DNA of 64,000 nucleotides from CAVSWT01 sp963746735 (GCA_963746735.1 CAVVCO010000012.1:1-64000); one strand, 5' to 3'; positions 35,823 to 45,175 are shown, numbered from the stretch's first letter. Numbers and translations are program-made. The notes: generated by a model not told the origin, from the letters alone.

Positions 35823-36161
35823 ATGAAAAAAATAGAGGCCATCATTCGTCCTTTCAAATTAGATGACGTTAAAGAAGCTTTAGTTGAAGAAGGAATTAGG
35901 GGACTGACAATTTCGGAGGTAAGAGGTTACGGAAGGCAGAAAGGGCATACTGAAACTTACAGAGGCAGCGAGTACAGGATTGAATTTGTACCTAAAATAA
36001 AAATTGAAGTAGTGGTTGATGACAGTATTGCCGATAAGGTAATTGATGCAATTTTACGAACCGCTAAAACGGGGCAGGTAGGGGATGGTAAAATTTTTAT
36101 TACGGATGTAAAGGATGCAATTAGAATTCGTACTGAAGAATCGGGAAATCAAGCGCTGTAA
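35823..36161 (+). CDS. glnB: Nitrogen regulatory protein P-II
   Basis: 112 aa, exact length of the family. KKIEAIIRPFKLDDVKEAL at the start, Tyr51 of the T-loop (GSEYRIEF), which is uridylylated in many bacteria, and AKTGQVGDGKIFITDV, the B-loop that binds ATP. Its trimer senses 2-oxoglutarate and ATP/ADP and controls ammonium transport and glutamine synthetase modification, which connects it to glnE in this window. No amtB lies next to it; GlnB rather than GlnK is a choice of name only. Confidence 0.93.
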   Translation: MKKIEAIIRPFKLDDVKEALVEEGIRGLTISEVRGYGRQKGHTETYRGSEYRIEFVPKIKIEVVVDDSIADKVIDAILRTAKTGQVGDGKIFITDVKDAIRIRTEESGNQAL

Positions 36162-36167
36162 ACTTAC

Positions 36168-36182
36168 TTGCCGGCAGGCAGG
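36168..36182. repeat. GC-rich inverted motif after glnB
   Basis: CTTGCCGGCAGGCAGG contains the palindrome TGCCGGCA and the start of a longer CCTGCC...GGCAGG inverted repeat. It is much richer in GC than the region and lies in the 41-bp gap between glnB and the next gene. It looks like a dispersed palindromic repeat, here incomplete. Confidence 0.35.
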
Positions 36183-36226
36183 ATATTTTACCTTTTCATT
36201 ATTTGCAATCTTTAATAGTTTTCTTC

Positions 36227-38482
36227 ATGATTTTTAAAAATCGAATTAAGTTTTTAACCGCTGTAGTACTTTCAACAATTTTCATTTCAGGCTGCGGCTT
36301 ATGGGGTGATTTTACTACATACTTTAATTTGTATTACAACACTTCAGACCAGTTTAATCAAGCAGAAGAAACGATTTATGAGCAAAAGAGAGATTTATTC
36401 TCTACCGATGAACTAGAAGTTCCAAGCTCTGTTAATCAATCACTTAATAAGGTAATTGAAAAAGCTTCAAAAATTTTGCAGTTCCATCCGGAATCAGCAT
36501 ATGTTGACGATGCACTTCTAATGCTTGGTAAATCATTTTATTATCAAAAAAATTATCAAAAAGCGTTAAGAAAATTTCAAGAGCTGCTGGCAACTCAGAA
36601 AGAAAGCGACCTCGCTCTCGAAACTAAATTGTGGATTGGTAAAACCCAGATGAGATTGAAAGAATATGACAATGGACTTGCAACTTTAACTGATGTAATT
36701 AAGGCAGCTAAAGAAGAAGGCGATGATGATTTTATTAAAGATGCTTATGTCGAAGAGATTGTTCATAAAATCATAATTCAAGATTACCAGGGTGCTATCA
36801 GTTTGGCAAATGAATTCATAGATCTTTCCGGCGATGATGAAGTGAATGCTGATATAGAATTTGAGCTTGGTAAATTATATAATGATGTTGATGATACTGA
36901 TAATGCTATTATTGCTTTCAAAAAAGTTTTTGATTACTCACCTTCTTACGACACTCAGTATGAAGCAAATTTAGAACTAGGCAAAGTACTGCGTAAAAAA
37001 GGACAAAATGAAGATGCTTATAATTTATTTGCAAACATGAGAGAAGAAGATAAGTATAAGGATAACTATGATGAGATCGATCTCCAAACCGGAATTACTT
37101 TAGTCGATCTTGATAAAATTGATGAAGCGAAAAATATGCTGGCCGATGTAGACACTTCATACCCGAATTCAATTCAGGCGGGCTATGCACGTTTTGAGTT
37201 AGGTCAAATATTTGAATTGGATTATAAAAATTTTGATAGTGCTACTGTTTATTATCAAAGGGCATCTTCTACAAAGGCCCCGCCGGAAATTTTACAGGAA
37301 GCTGCAGACCAAAGTCAGAAATTTCAGAAATATAATAATTTGAATAAGAGTATAAATGAAGATAAGCAAGGTTTAATTTATGTCCTAAATCCGGAAGTTT
37401 TTACTAAAGATTCAACAGCATATTTTGATTCATTAAAAGTCATTAATGATGAGCAGCCAAATAATAACAATTCGTCGGAAGGCAATATTCGCGGCAGGGG
37501 TGAAAGAGGAAGTAGAAATTTTGATGTGAATAAATCAAGATCAACTGTTCAGAAAGTAATTGAGAAAAAACCGCCGCAAAAACCTACAATAAGTGCTGAT
37601 TCACTTATGGCAAAGATTGCAAAATCCGAATTTGAATTGGCAAATTTATTTTTTACAGAATTTAATTTGCTTGATTCGGCTTATTATCATTACGAACATA
37701 TACTGAAAGATTATCCAAATTCACCTTATATTGCAAAAACACTTTTCGGTATCGGCAGCTATTATGAAGCAAATAATGATATGGAAAAAGCCGACAGCGT
37801 TTATAATATAATTTATAATAATTATAAAACTGAAAGCATAGTTAATGCTGCGGCTGACAAACTTAAAAAACCATTAATTAATTTAAATTATGATCCGGCA
37901 GAAGGTATGTATGCTGAGGCTGAAAAGCAGATGATGAATAATCAATATAAGACTTCAATTAAAAATTTCTATAAAATATTTAAAACTTACCCATCATCTG
38001 AATATGCGCCGAAAGCATTATATGCTAGTGGTTGGATACTTGAAAATAAACTTGAAGAAAATGATTCGGCCGCAGTTATGTACGACAGCATCGCTAATAT
38101 TTATCCCAAAACAGTTTATGCTTCAAAAATACTTCCCAAACTAAATTTTTATAAATCAGAAAAACAAAGAGAGCAGAAAGCAATCGAAGATTCTATTAAC
38201 GCTCTAAAAAATAAAAATGTAGATTCTACACAAATCAATTCGCAAGTAACTGCCGGCGGTCCAAATTCTTTGGTTAATGATTCTACAAAAGTTGAACAGA
38301 ATAATATTAAAAATGCAAGTGACAGTTTGGATACTTCGGGTAATAAATTTAAAACAGATTCACTTGCTAAACCAAATAACGTTAACCCGGATAGCCGGAT
38401 CGATGAAGAAAAAAGATTTTTGAATGAAAGAAGTAAAACTAAGCCAGATTCCGGTAAAGTTATCTTAGAGAGAAACCCATAA
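36227..38482 (+). CDS. TPR lipoprotein, PorW/SprE-like (type IX secretion candidate)
   Basis: 751 aa from ATG 36227; a TTG at 36203 lies upstream but gives a poorer signal. MIFKNRIKFLTAVVLSTIFI ends in a lipobox before CGLWGDFTTYFNLYYN, a pattern shared with the SprE/PorW start. TPR repeats cover residues about 75-380 (HPESAYVDDALLMLGKSFYY; TKLWIGKTQMRL) and again about 450-640. A low-complexity Gln/Lys/Asn-rich tail follows. PorW is an outer-membrane-associated component of the T9SS, and four T9SS substrates lie in this window. The assignment rests on layout and opening motif and not on a search; a BamD-like or general TPR lipoprotein is the alternative. Confidence 0.6.
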   Translation: MIFKNRIKFLTAVVLSTIFISGCGLWGDFTTYFNLYYNTSDQFNQAEETIYEQKRDLFSTDELEVPSSVNQSLNKVIEKASKILQFHPESAYVDDALLMLGKSFYYQKNYQKALRKFQELLATQKESDLALETKLWIGKTQMRLKEYDNGLATLTDVIKAAKEEGDDDFIKDAYVEEIVHKIIIQDYQGAISLANEFIDLSGDDEVNADIEFELGKLYNDVDDTDNAIIAFKKVFDYSPSYDTQYEANLELGKVLRKKGQNEDAYNLFANMREEDKYKDNYDEIDLQTGITLVDLDKIDEAKNMLADVDTSYPNSIQAGYARFELGQIFELDYKNFDSATVYYQRASSTKAPPEILQEAADQSQKFQKYNNLNKSINEDKQGLIYVLNPEVFTKDSTAYFDSLKVINDEQPNNNNSSEGNIRGRGERGSRNFDVNKSRSTVQKVIEKKPPQKPTISADSLMAKIAKSEFELANLFFTEFNLLDSAYYHYEHILKDYPNSPYIAKTLFGIGSYYEANNDMEKADSVYNIIYNNYKTESIVNAAADKLKKPLINLNYDPAEGMYAEAEKQMMNNQYKTSIKNFYKIFKTYPSSEYAPKALYASGWILENKLEENDSAAVMYDSIANIYPKTVYASKILPKLNFYKSEKQREQKAIEDSINALKNKNVDSTQINSQVTAGGPNSLVNDSTKVEQNNIKNASDSLDTSGNKFKTDSLAKPNNVNPDSRIDEEKRFLNERSKTKPDSGKVILERNP

Positions 38483-38538
38483 TTATTTTCCCAAATTTTA
38501 TTTAATTTTATCACAATTTTATTTTAGGGAAGTTTCAA

Positions 38539-39285
38539 ATGAATGTTTCTCAATTCCCCCAAAATGAGCTTGCAATTTATGCTGATAAAATTATTCCGGT
38601 AATTAAAAAGAAAAAGCTAAAAAGCTTATTAGTTTTTTTGTTTTTGATTTTTTATTTAAGCATACCATCATTTCAAATTCCGCTTTTACAGTATAAGGGT
38701 TTTAGAATTACGTCTCTGATGGAACAGAGAGCGATTGAACATGAATTGATTTTTTATCCGCATCAAAGCTGGGTTGATATTGATGACGTAAATCCCGTAT
38801 TGCTTAAATCAATTATTGCGTTAGAAGATGGAAGCTTTTTTCAGCATAACGGAGTTGATTGGAAAGAATTAAATAATTCTATAAGGCAGAATAGAAGGCG
38901 AGGGACAATTTCAAGAGGGGGAAGTACTATTACAATGCAGCTTTCCAAAAATCTTTATTTTACAACTAAAAGATCTGTGATAAGGAAAGCAAAAGAGATG
39001 CTGGTAGCTTTCAGAATGGAGAAGGAGATTTCAAAGAAAGCAATACTTGAAAATTATATTAATGCAGTTGAATGGGGCGATGGAATTTTTGGGATTAAAA
39101 AAGCATCTGAAATTTATTTTAATAAAGAGCCGAAAGAACTTAATACTTCCGAATGTACTAGGCTTGCAGCGGTCATACCTTCTCCTTTGATCCATCAGCC
39201 AAACACAATTTCAAAATATGTTTTAAGACGTGCTTCAATTGCACGCAACAGACTTAACGATGTAATCCTTTTTCCCAAAGATTAA
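38539..39285 (+). CDS. mtgA: Monofunctional peptidoglycan transglycosylase
   Basis: 248 aa. One N-terminal membrane anchor (LLVFLFLIFYLSIPSFQ), then the GT51 motifs: ALEDGSFFQHNGVDW (catalytic Glu), GRISRGGSTITMQL-type RGGSTITMQLSKNLYF, RKAKEMLVAFRMEKEISK, and ILENYINAVEWGDGIFGI. There is no transpeptidase domain. It polymerises lipid II into glycan strands in the periplasm. The next gene starts 3 nt after its stop. Confidence 0.93.
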   Translation: MNVSQFPQNELAIYADKIIPVIKKKKLKSLLVFLFLIFYLSIPSFQIPLLQYKGFRITSLMEQRAIEHELIFYPHQSWVDIDDVNPVLLKSIIALEDGSFFQHNGVDWKELNNSIRQNRRRGTISRGGSTITMQLSKNLYFTTKRSVIRKAKEMLVAFRMEKEISKKAILENYINAVEWGDGIFGIKKASEIYFNKEPKELNTSECTRLAAVIPSPLIHQPNTISKYVLRRASIARNRLNDVILFPKD

Positions 39286-39287
39286 TT

Positions 39288-39944
39288 ATGAACAGAAGAG
39301 AACTTTTAGAATTAATTGAAGAAGGGGAGAACATTCATTGTGAATTTAAAAGAAAATTTTCTTCAAAAGAAAAAATTGCAAGGGAGATGATGGCATTTGC
39401 AAACACTAATGGGGGATATATTCTATTTGGAATAGATGATGATAAAAAAGTTGTAGGCGTAGAAAGTGAAAAAGCCGAAGCTGAATTAATAATTGATGTA
39501 GCTAAAAATGTTATCGAACCGCCGATTGAATACGAAATTCAATATAAAGATTTATATGGCAAAGAAATTGTAATTGTGGCAGTACCAGAATCTGATAAAA
39601 AGCCCCATAGGCTGCAGGATTATCTGAATGAATTTGATATTACCAAAGCAGTAGTCACAGTTAGGGTGAATGATAAAAGTATTCAAGCCAGTAAAGAAAT
39701 GGTAAGAATTTTACGGGCAGAATCAAATAACATGAAACTTGTGAAATATACCATTGGTAAAAATGAAAAAATAGTTTTTGATTACCTTGAAAAAAATGAA
39801 ACTATTTCCGTAAAAGAATTGAGTGATTTAATAAATGTTTCAGAACGAAGGGCATCAAGAACGCTTGTGAAATTAGTGCGTGCAAATTTATTATTGATTC
39901 ATACAAAAGAAAATGGGGAAGAATTTTTTACTAGCAGGCAATAA
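39288..39944 (+). CDS. AlbA_2/Schlafen-type DNA-binding protein
   Basis: 218 aa. The N-terminal AlbA_2 domain begins LLELIEEGENIHCEFKRKFS and contains REMMAFANTNGGYILFGIDDD, its signature. The C-terminus is a winged helix (NETISVKELSDLINVSERRA, TLVKLVRANLL). It is likely a transcriptional regulator or divergent AAA-4 family member without the ATPase domain. It is 3 nt after mtgA and may be co-transcribed with it, but no functional link is known. Confidence 0.85.
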   Translation: MNRRELLELIEEGENIHCEFKRKFSSKEKIAREMMAFANTNGGYILFGIDDDKKVVGVESEKAEAELIIDVAKNVIEPPIEYEIQYKDLYGKEIVIVAVPESDKKPHRLQDYLNEFDITKAVVTVRVNDKSIQASKEMVRILRAESNNMKLVKYTIGKNEKIVFDYLEKNETISVKELSDLINVSERRASRTLVKLVRANLLLIHTKENGEEFFTSRQ

Positions 39945-39974
39945 AAAATCAAAAATCAAAAGTCAAAAAAGAAC

Positions 39975-40514
39975 TTAAGAATTTGCATCAAAAATTTTTC
40001 TTAGTTCAAACACAGCAATACCATAAGCCACTGCAACATTCAAAGACTGTTTAATTCCGTACTGCGGTATTTCAATTGAGTAATCGCATAAATCAATTAA
40101 CTCTTGCGATACTCCCGTAATTTCATTCCCAATTATCAAGCATAACGGGAAATCATTATTAATAATATCATAATAAAGCTTGCTTTTACTCGTTAGTTCA
40201 AGAGCACAAATTTTCACGCCTTCACTTTTTAATTTCATTACAACTTCTTTTGGGTCTTTTACAAATTCCCATTTAACACTTTCCGTGGCTCCAAGTGCTG
40301 TTTTTAAAATTTCTTTTTTAGGCGGATGGGGAGTGTAGCCGCATAAATAAAGCTTCTCAATCATTGCTCCATCAGATGTTCTAAAAATTGAACCAACATT
40401 GTAATTGCTTCTAATGCTATTTAAAACAACATACACTGGCAGCTTTTTTACTTTATGAAGAGTTTCAAGAGTGCTTCTGTTTTTGGAGATTTCGCTGTGG
40501 GTTAGTTTTTTCAT
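39975..40514 (-). CDS. SpoU/TrmH-family RNA 2'-O-methyltransferase
   Basis: 179 aa. The SpoU motifs are clear: VVLNSIRSNYNVGSIFRTSD (motif 1), LIIGNEITGVSQELIDLCD (motif 2), IEIPQYGIKQSLNVAVAYGI (motif 3), the knotted SAM site. There is no N-terminal RNA-binding extension, so it belongs with short TrmH/TrmL-like enzymes. The target (a tRNA or 23S rRNA ribose) cannot be read from the sequence. It is next to rlmN on the same strand, 32 bp apart. Confidence 0.88.
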   Translation of the reverse strand: MKKLTHSEISKNRSTLETLHKVKKLPVYVVLNSIRSNYNVGSIFRTSDGAMIEKLYLCGYTPHPPKKEILKTALGATESVKWEFVKDPKEVVMKLKSEGVKICALELTSKSKLYYDIINNDFPLCLIIGNEITGVSQELIDLCDYSIEIPQYGIKQSLNVAVAYGIAVFELRKIFDANS

Positions 40515-40546
40515 AAGTTAAAATTCAATATAGAAATTAGAGAAGT

Positions 40547-41647
40547 TCAATAATTCACCGCCAATTGCCCGCATGCAGCAGCGATATCTTCACCTTGAGT
40601 GTAGCGTACAATAACAGTTACATTTTTATCACGTAATTTTTTAACAAAATTATCTATTTCTTTTTTCGGTGTCGGTTGAAGTTTGGCAGATAATCCGGAT
40701 GGATTCATATGTTTCAATGAATTAAAAGGGATAACATTAACCTTTGATGGAATCTCACTGCAAAGTTTAACAAGCGCTTGCCAATCTTCTTTCCTATCAT
40801 TTAAATCCTTCAGCATAACATATTCGAAAGTAACTTTGGTTCCGGTTGCAGCTACGTAATATTTTATGGCTTCAATATTTTCTTTTAAAGAGTATTTTTT
40901 ATTTATCGGCATTATCTTGCTTCGTATATCTTCAAAACAAGAATGAAGTGAAAAAGCCAGCTTAACTTTTAACCCAGTATCTGCAAGCTCTCTTATTTTA
41001 GGGGCAATGCCGGCAGTCGATACGGTTATTTTTTTTAGGTTTATTCCAGTTGTTAATTCTTCGCTAAAAATTTTTAATGATTTAACTGTGGAATTAAAGT
41101 TTAAAAGCGGCTCTCCCATACCCATATAGACTATATTAGAAATTTTATCTTTGCCGTAATCATTTGCAGCAAGAAGATATTGGTCAAAAATTTCCCCGGC
41201 GGAAAGATTTTTTTTATATCCCATTAATCCTGTTGCGCAAAATTTACAATCAAGCGGGCACCCAACTTGTGTGGAAATGCATAGAGTTGTTCTTTTTTCT
41301 TCGGGAATAATTACGGATTCAATTTGATTTTTTTCTTTTGTCGAAAAAATAAATTTTTTTGTTCCTGTTTCATTTGAAACTTTTGAATCAACATATTCCA
41401 GTGTTTTTATTTCTGCTATGCTGCTTAATTTTTCTCTTAAAGCTTTAGGAAGGTTTAGCATTTCATCAAAGCTTAAAACACGATGACTGTAGAGCCAATT
41501 AAAAAGTTGCCCACCTCGAAATTTTGGTTCTCCAATTTCAACAAAATAATTTTGCAATTCTTCTAAAGTTAATCCTTTAAGAATACTCTTGCCTTTCCCA
41601 TCAACTTTATTTTGGGATGCTATTAAATCATCACTTTCATTATTCAT
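40547..41647 (-). CDS. rlmN: 23S rRNA/tRNA adenine C2-methyltransferase RlmN
   Basis: 366 aa. The radical-SAM CxxxCxxC motif is CPLDCKFC (cysteines 130, 134 and 137), the second catalytic Cys of the C-terminal half is in EDIAAACGQL, and GEPLLNF and FEYVMLKDLND are further family motifs. It methylates A2503 of 23S rRNA and A37 of some tRNAs. Length and motifs are complete. It heads the minus-strand pair with the SpoU enzyme. Confidence 0.95.
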   Translation of the reverse strand: MNNESDDLIASQNKVDGKGKSILKGLTLEELQNYFVEIGEPKFRGGQLFNWLYSHRVLSFDEMLNLPKALREKLSSIAEIKTLEYVDSKVSNETGTKKFIFSTKEKNQIESVIIPEEKRTTLCISTQVGCPLDCKFCATGLMGYKKNLSAGEIFDQYLLAANDYGKDKISNIVYMGMGEPLLNFNSTVKSLKIFSEELTTGINLKKITVSTAGIAPKIRELADTGLKVKLAFSLHSCFEDIRSKIMPINKKYSLKENIEAIKYYVAATGTKVTFEYVMLKDLNDRKEDWQALVKLCSEIPSKVNVIPFNSLKHMNPSGLSAKLQPTPKKEIDNFVKKLRDKNVTVIVRYTQGEDIAAACGQLAVNY

Positions 41648-41866
41648 GATGCAAATATAACCATAAAGTGAATTCTTAAAAATTGAGTAATATTTACTTT
41701 ATAAAGAAAGAGCAATTGTAAATAGTATTAACCATCAATTGCTATCGATAGATTTATCTGTTATTTTCAATTTATAAAATAATTATCTCTCAAAACCAAA
41801 AGTATTTGAAGGGACAAATATTTAGAATTACCAAAAGTAGTTTCAAAAACATTTAAAGGAAATAAA

Positions 41867-43009
41867 ATGAATTTCGACCTCTCAGAAGAACAAATCATGA
41901 TACGGGACTCCGCAAAAGAATTTGCCGAAGCTGAAATTGCTCCCTCAGCAGTTGAAAGAGATATCAATGCTGAATTTCCAAAAGAAATAGTTAAAAAACT
42001 TGGAGAGCTTGGATTTTTGGGAATGATGGTTCTTCCTGAATTTGGCGGCGCAGGGCTTGATACTATTAGTTATGTACTTGCCATGATAGAGATATCAAAA
42101 GTTGACGCAAGTGTTGGTGTAATTATGTCTGTCAACAATTCATTAGTTTGTTTTGGATTAGAAAAATATGGCTCCGATTTTATCAAGGAAAAATATTTAA
42201 TACCTCTTGCAAAGGGTGAGAAGCTTGGCGCTTTTGCTTTGTCTGAACCCGAAGCTGGAAGTGATGCTACTCAACAAAAAACTACCGCCGATAAAAATGA
42301 AAAGCATTTTGTTCTAAATGGAATGAAAAATTGGATTACTAATGGTAAGACGGCAGACTACTATTTAGTTATGGCAACGACTGATAAATCTAAAGGTCAC
42401 CATGGAATTTCAACAATATTAGTTGAAAAAGGAACTGAAGGATTTGGTCAAGGTAAGAAAGAAGATAAATTAGGAATCAGAAGTTCAGATACATGCAGCT
42501 TAACATTTGAAAATTGTAAAGTTCCAATTGAGAATCTTATTTGGGAAGAAGGTAAAGGATTTAACTTTGCAATGAACACATTGAACGGCGGGAGAATTGG
42601 GATTGCTGCACAAGCTATCGGTATTGCTGAAGCTTCACTAGAATCCGCTCTAAAGTATTCTAAACAACGTAAAGCTTTCGGGAAAGAAATTTCTAATTTT
42701 CAAGCAATTCAATTTAAGTTAAGCGACATGGCGGTTAAAGTTGATTCGGCAAAATTATTAACCTTTAAAGCCGCGGCGTTAAAAGATGCGGGTAAAAAAT
42801 ATTACAAAGAAGCAGCTATGGCAAAATTATATTCTTCAAAAATAGCTGTTGAGAATGCGCTAGATGCAATTCAGATTCATGGCGGTTATGGATATGTAAG
42901 GGAATATTTGGTGGAAAGATATTTACGTGATGCAAAAATAACTGAAATTTATGAGGGTACATCTGAGATACAAAAAATGGTTATCGCACGTGCCTTGCTT
43001 GATAGTTAA
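41867..43009 (+). CDS. Acyl-CoA dehydrogenase
   Basis: 380 aa, usual length. FDLSEEQIMIRDSAKEFAE opens the N-terminal helical domain. AFALSEPEAGSDATQQKTTA and MKNWITNGKTADYYLVMA are the FAD-binding signatures. QIHGGYGYVREYLVERYLRD and IYEGTSEIQKMVIAR hold the second signature, with the catalytic base Glu in YEGTSEIQ as in short-chain (butyryl-type) enzymes. It oxidises acyl-CoA to enoyl-CoA and passes electrons to an ETF. No etfAB genes lie nearby. A 219-bp intergenic region separates it from divergent rlmN. Confidence 0.92.
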   Translation: MNFDLSEEQIMIRDSAKEFAEAEIAPSAVERDINAEFPKEIVKKLGELGFLGMMVLPEFGGAGLDTISYVLAMIEISKVDASVGVIMSVNNSLVCFGLEKYGSDFIKEKYLIPLAKGEKLGAFALSEPEAGSDATQQKTTADKNEKHFVLNGMKNWITNGKTADYYLVMATTDKSKGHHGISTILVEKGTEGFGQGKKEDKLGIRSSDTCSLTFENCKVPIENLIWEEGKGFNFAMNTLNGGRIGIAAQAIGIAEASLESALKYSKQRKAFGKEISNFQAIQFKLSDMAVKVDSAKLLTFKAAALKDAGKKYYKEAAMAKLYSSKIAVENALDAIQIHGGYGYVREYLVERYLRDAKITEIYEGTSEIQKMVIARALLDS

Positions 43010-43020
43010 TAAAAATTAAA

Positions 43021-43473
43021 ATGAAAATTATTTTATTTTTTATAATTATGACTGCGGTTTCATTTTCGCAAACTGATTGGGAACGCTGGGGGAAAAGTGA
43101 TTACAGTTATCAAGTTCAGGCCAATTCTTTGCACAGAAATTATTCATTGCAAGGAAACAATGTAACCGAAGTATTCGTCAACAGTTTCACTTCAGCTTAT
43201 TGGTTTTTTATTTCTGATGTTGATGGAGATAATTGTCCTTTCCGCCCAACTTGCTCATCGTTTTTTGTCGCCTCCGTAAAGAAAACAAACTTGATTCAAG
43301 GGACATTAATGTTTTTTGACAGATTTACACGAGATATGGATTTTGTAAATAGAAACAAGCATTATCCTCAAGTTGAAGACGGACATTTTTACGATCCTAT
43401 CAGTTTATACGAATTGGACACCGATAAAATAAAATATATTCCTCCGGCAGCCACTGTTAATGATAATGATTAA
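43021..43473 (+). CDS. YidD-like protein with signal peptide
   Basis: 150 aa. Signal peptide MKIILFFIIMTAVSFS, then a YidD-like core NCPFRPTCSSFFVASVKKTN with its conserved cysteines, followed by GTLMFFDRFTRDMDFVNRN. YidD proteins help YidC insert membrane proteins, but they normally lack a cleaved signal. The secreted position and the two following genes suggest a specialised relative rather than the canonical yidD. It overlaps the next gene at 43460. Confidence 0.75.
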   Translation: MKIILFFIIMTAVSFSQTDWERWGKSDYSYQVQANSLHRNYSLQGNNVTEVFVNSFTSAYWFFISDVDGDNCPFRPTCSSFFVASVKKTNLIQGTLMFFDRFTRDMDFVNRNKHYPQVEDGHFYDPISLYELDTDKIKYIPPAATVNDND

Positions 43474-44326
43474 AATAATTCTATGCTGGCTATTGTTTGC
43501 AGCCATATTGTTACCACAAAATTTTAACAACTATTCTAACAATAAATTTCATTTACCAAAAAACGTAAAGATGTTTGCAGATTTTTTATTCTGCAGTAAA
43601 GATTATCTTCGGGCTGTTGAAGAATATGAAAAGTATTTGAAGTTTAATGATAATGACACAATTCAATTCAAAATTGGATTAGCGTATTCAAACATGCAGA
43701 AATATTATGAAGCTGAAAATTCATTCTCAAAAATTAATTCTGCTTCATCATTTTATAATAATTCAGTCCTTCAATATTATAAGGCATCTTTTCAAAATGA
43801 TATTGTAAGTTTCCGATCATGTTTTGACAGTAGTCTAGTTAAAACTGGTAAACAAAAAGGATTTTACAAACTCTATAATTTTTCCTATCTCTTCACCAAT
43901 GATAACCTTCCTATGAGAGATAAATTTTTATCTGTTTATAATGCAGATGAAAAAAAAACTATAAACGATTTCTATGATTTTAAAATTAATCCTCCTACAA
44001 AATCTCCTTTATTAGCTTCAATTTTATCTGCTGTAGTTCCTGGGCTAGGCAAGATTTATTCTGATCAAATTGGCGATGGAATAACATCATTTATTGCCAC
44101 GGGATTGTTAGCATTTTTATCTTATGATAATTTTCATGCTAATCATAGATTTAGAGGCTGGTTGTTTACCGGACTAGGTGGTCTTTTTTATGCAGGGAAT
44201 ATTTACGGTTCTGCGGCTGCTGCACAAATTTACAATGCAAAATTATTTTTTAATTTTAATACAAGTTTAAACGTTTATTTGGGCGCCAAGAATTATTTTG
44301 TCCCTGATATCAATTTTTGTAAATAA
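43466..44326 (+). CDS. TPR protein with C-terminal membrane region (first of a related pair)
   Basis: 286 aa from ATG 43466 (an upstream in-frame ATG at 43460 is also possible). Signal MIKIILCWLLFAAILLPQNF; TPR-like segment around residues 40-85 (CSKDYLRAVEEYEKYLKF, IGLAYSNMQKYYEAENSF); then a C-terminal membrane unit SPLLASILSAVVPGLGKIYSD, IGDGITSFIATGLLAFLSYD and a final helix. The P-G-x-G-x-I-Y motif is also in the next gene, so the two are distant paralogs. Likely envelope proteins linked to the YidD-like protein before them; function unknown. Confidence 0.7.
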   Translation: MIKIILCWLLFAAILLPQNFNNYSNNKFHLPKNVKMFADFLFCSKDYLRAVEEYEKYLKFNDNDTIQFKIGLAYSNMQKYYEAENSFSKINSASSFYNNSVLQYYKASFQNDIVSFRSCFDSSLVKTGKQKGFYKLYNFSYLFTNDNLPMRDKFLSVYNADEKKTINDFYDFKINPPTKSPLLASILSAVVPGLGKIYSDQIGDGITSFIATGLLAFLSYDNFHANHRFRGWLFTGLGGLFYAGNIYGSAAAAQIYNAKLFFNFNTSLNVYLGAKNYFVPDINFCK

Positions 44327-44334
44327 AAGTTGTA

Positions 44335-44853
44335 ATGAAAATAACTTTAATTTTAATAATAGTTTTATTCGTCAAGTCAAATTATAATTATTCTCAATCA
44401 CTAGATTTGAGTAACCAATTTGAAATTGCACAAAATCTTTTTGCAAAGGAACAATATTACGATGCAATCACAGAATTTAAAAGGCTGTTGTTTTTTGATG
44501 ATGATAATGAGTACACATTCTTAGCCAATTTTATGATTGGAAAGTCTTATAAAATGGGGGCGAAGTTTTCCGATGCTATAATTTATTTCACAAAAGCTGA
44601 AATTGCCGCAGAAAACAATGAAGATATTTATAAAACTAAAATAGAAAAAATACGCTGCAATATTTTAAGAAGAACAACCGAAAACGCAAAACACCTTTTG
44701 AACGAAGTTGAAACGGATGGGAGATTTAAAAATAAAATTGATTCAATTAATTATTGGCGGGGCTGGGCTGATATTTTTTCAGATAATTGGGAACAGGCTT
44801 CAAAAGATATTGAAAATAGTAAGATTGGATACAAATCTATCAACGTTTTGTAA
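44335..44853 (+). CDS. TPR protein with PGxGxIY membrane end, N-terminal part, frameshifted
   Basis: 172 codons with a signal peptide (MKITLILIIVLFVKSNYNYS) and TPR repeats (NLFAKEQYYDAITEFKRLLF; GKSYKMGAKFSDAIIYFTKA). The frame ends at 44853, while the next frame is open to 45175 and carries the membrane end of a protein like the one at 43466. A 1-nt indel between about 44810 and 44850 would join them to about 280 aa. Layout and order match its neighbour. Confidence 0.7.
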   Translation: MKITLILIIVLFVKSNYNYSQSLDLSNQFEIAQNLFAKEQYYDAITEFKRLLFFDDDNEYTFLANFMIGKSYKMGAKFSDAIIYFTKAEIAAENNEDIYKTKIEKIRCNILRRTTENAKHLLNEVETDGRFKNKIDSINYWRGWADIFSDNWEQASKDIENSKIGYKSINVL

Positions 44854-45175
44854 TGATATAGATGATAAAAGATATTCAACAGTTTTAGCTACCGTATTTT
44901 CTGTTATTATTCCGGGTTCAGGTCAAATTTATACCGGTCATTATTTAAGTGGTTTGCTTTCATTAGGATGGAACGTATTATGGGGTTATGTGACGGTTAA
45001 TGCCTTCATTGATAATAGAATTTTTGATGGTTTTGCAGTTGCAAATTTATTGTGGTTAAGATTTTATAATGGTAATTTACAGAATGCTAAAAAATTTGCT
45101 GAAGAAAATAATTTGAAAATTAGCAATCGCGCTTTATATTATTTACAATATCAATATAAAGGGTTGAAACCATAA
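44854..45175 (+). CDS. TPR protein with PGxGxIY membrane end, C-terminal part
   Basis: This part reads CNDIDDKRYSTVLATVFSVI, then IPGSGQIYTGHYLSGLLSLG and WNVLWGYVTVNAFIDNR, ending in a soluble tail. IPGSGQIY corresponds to VPGLGKIY of the gene at 43466, in the same order after TPRs. Open frame in this register begins upstream at 44708, but its first part reads as poor protein, so the junction lies near 44850. It has no start of its own. Confidence 0.65.
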
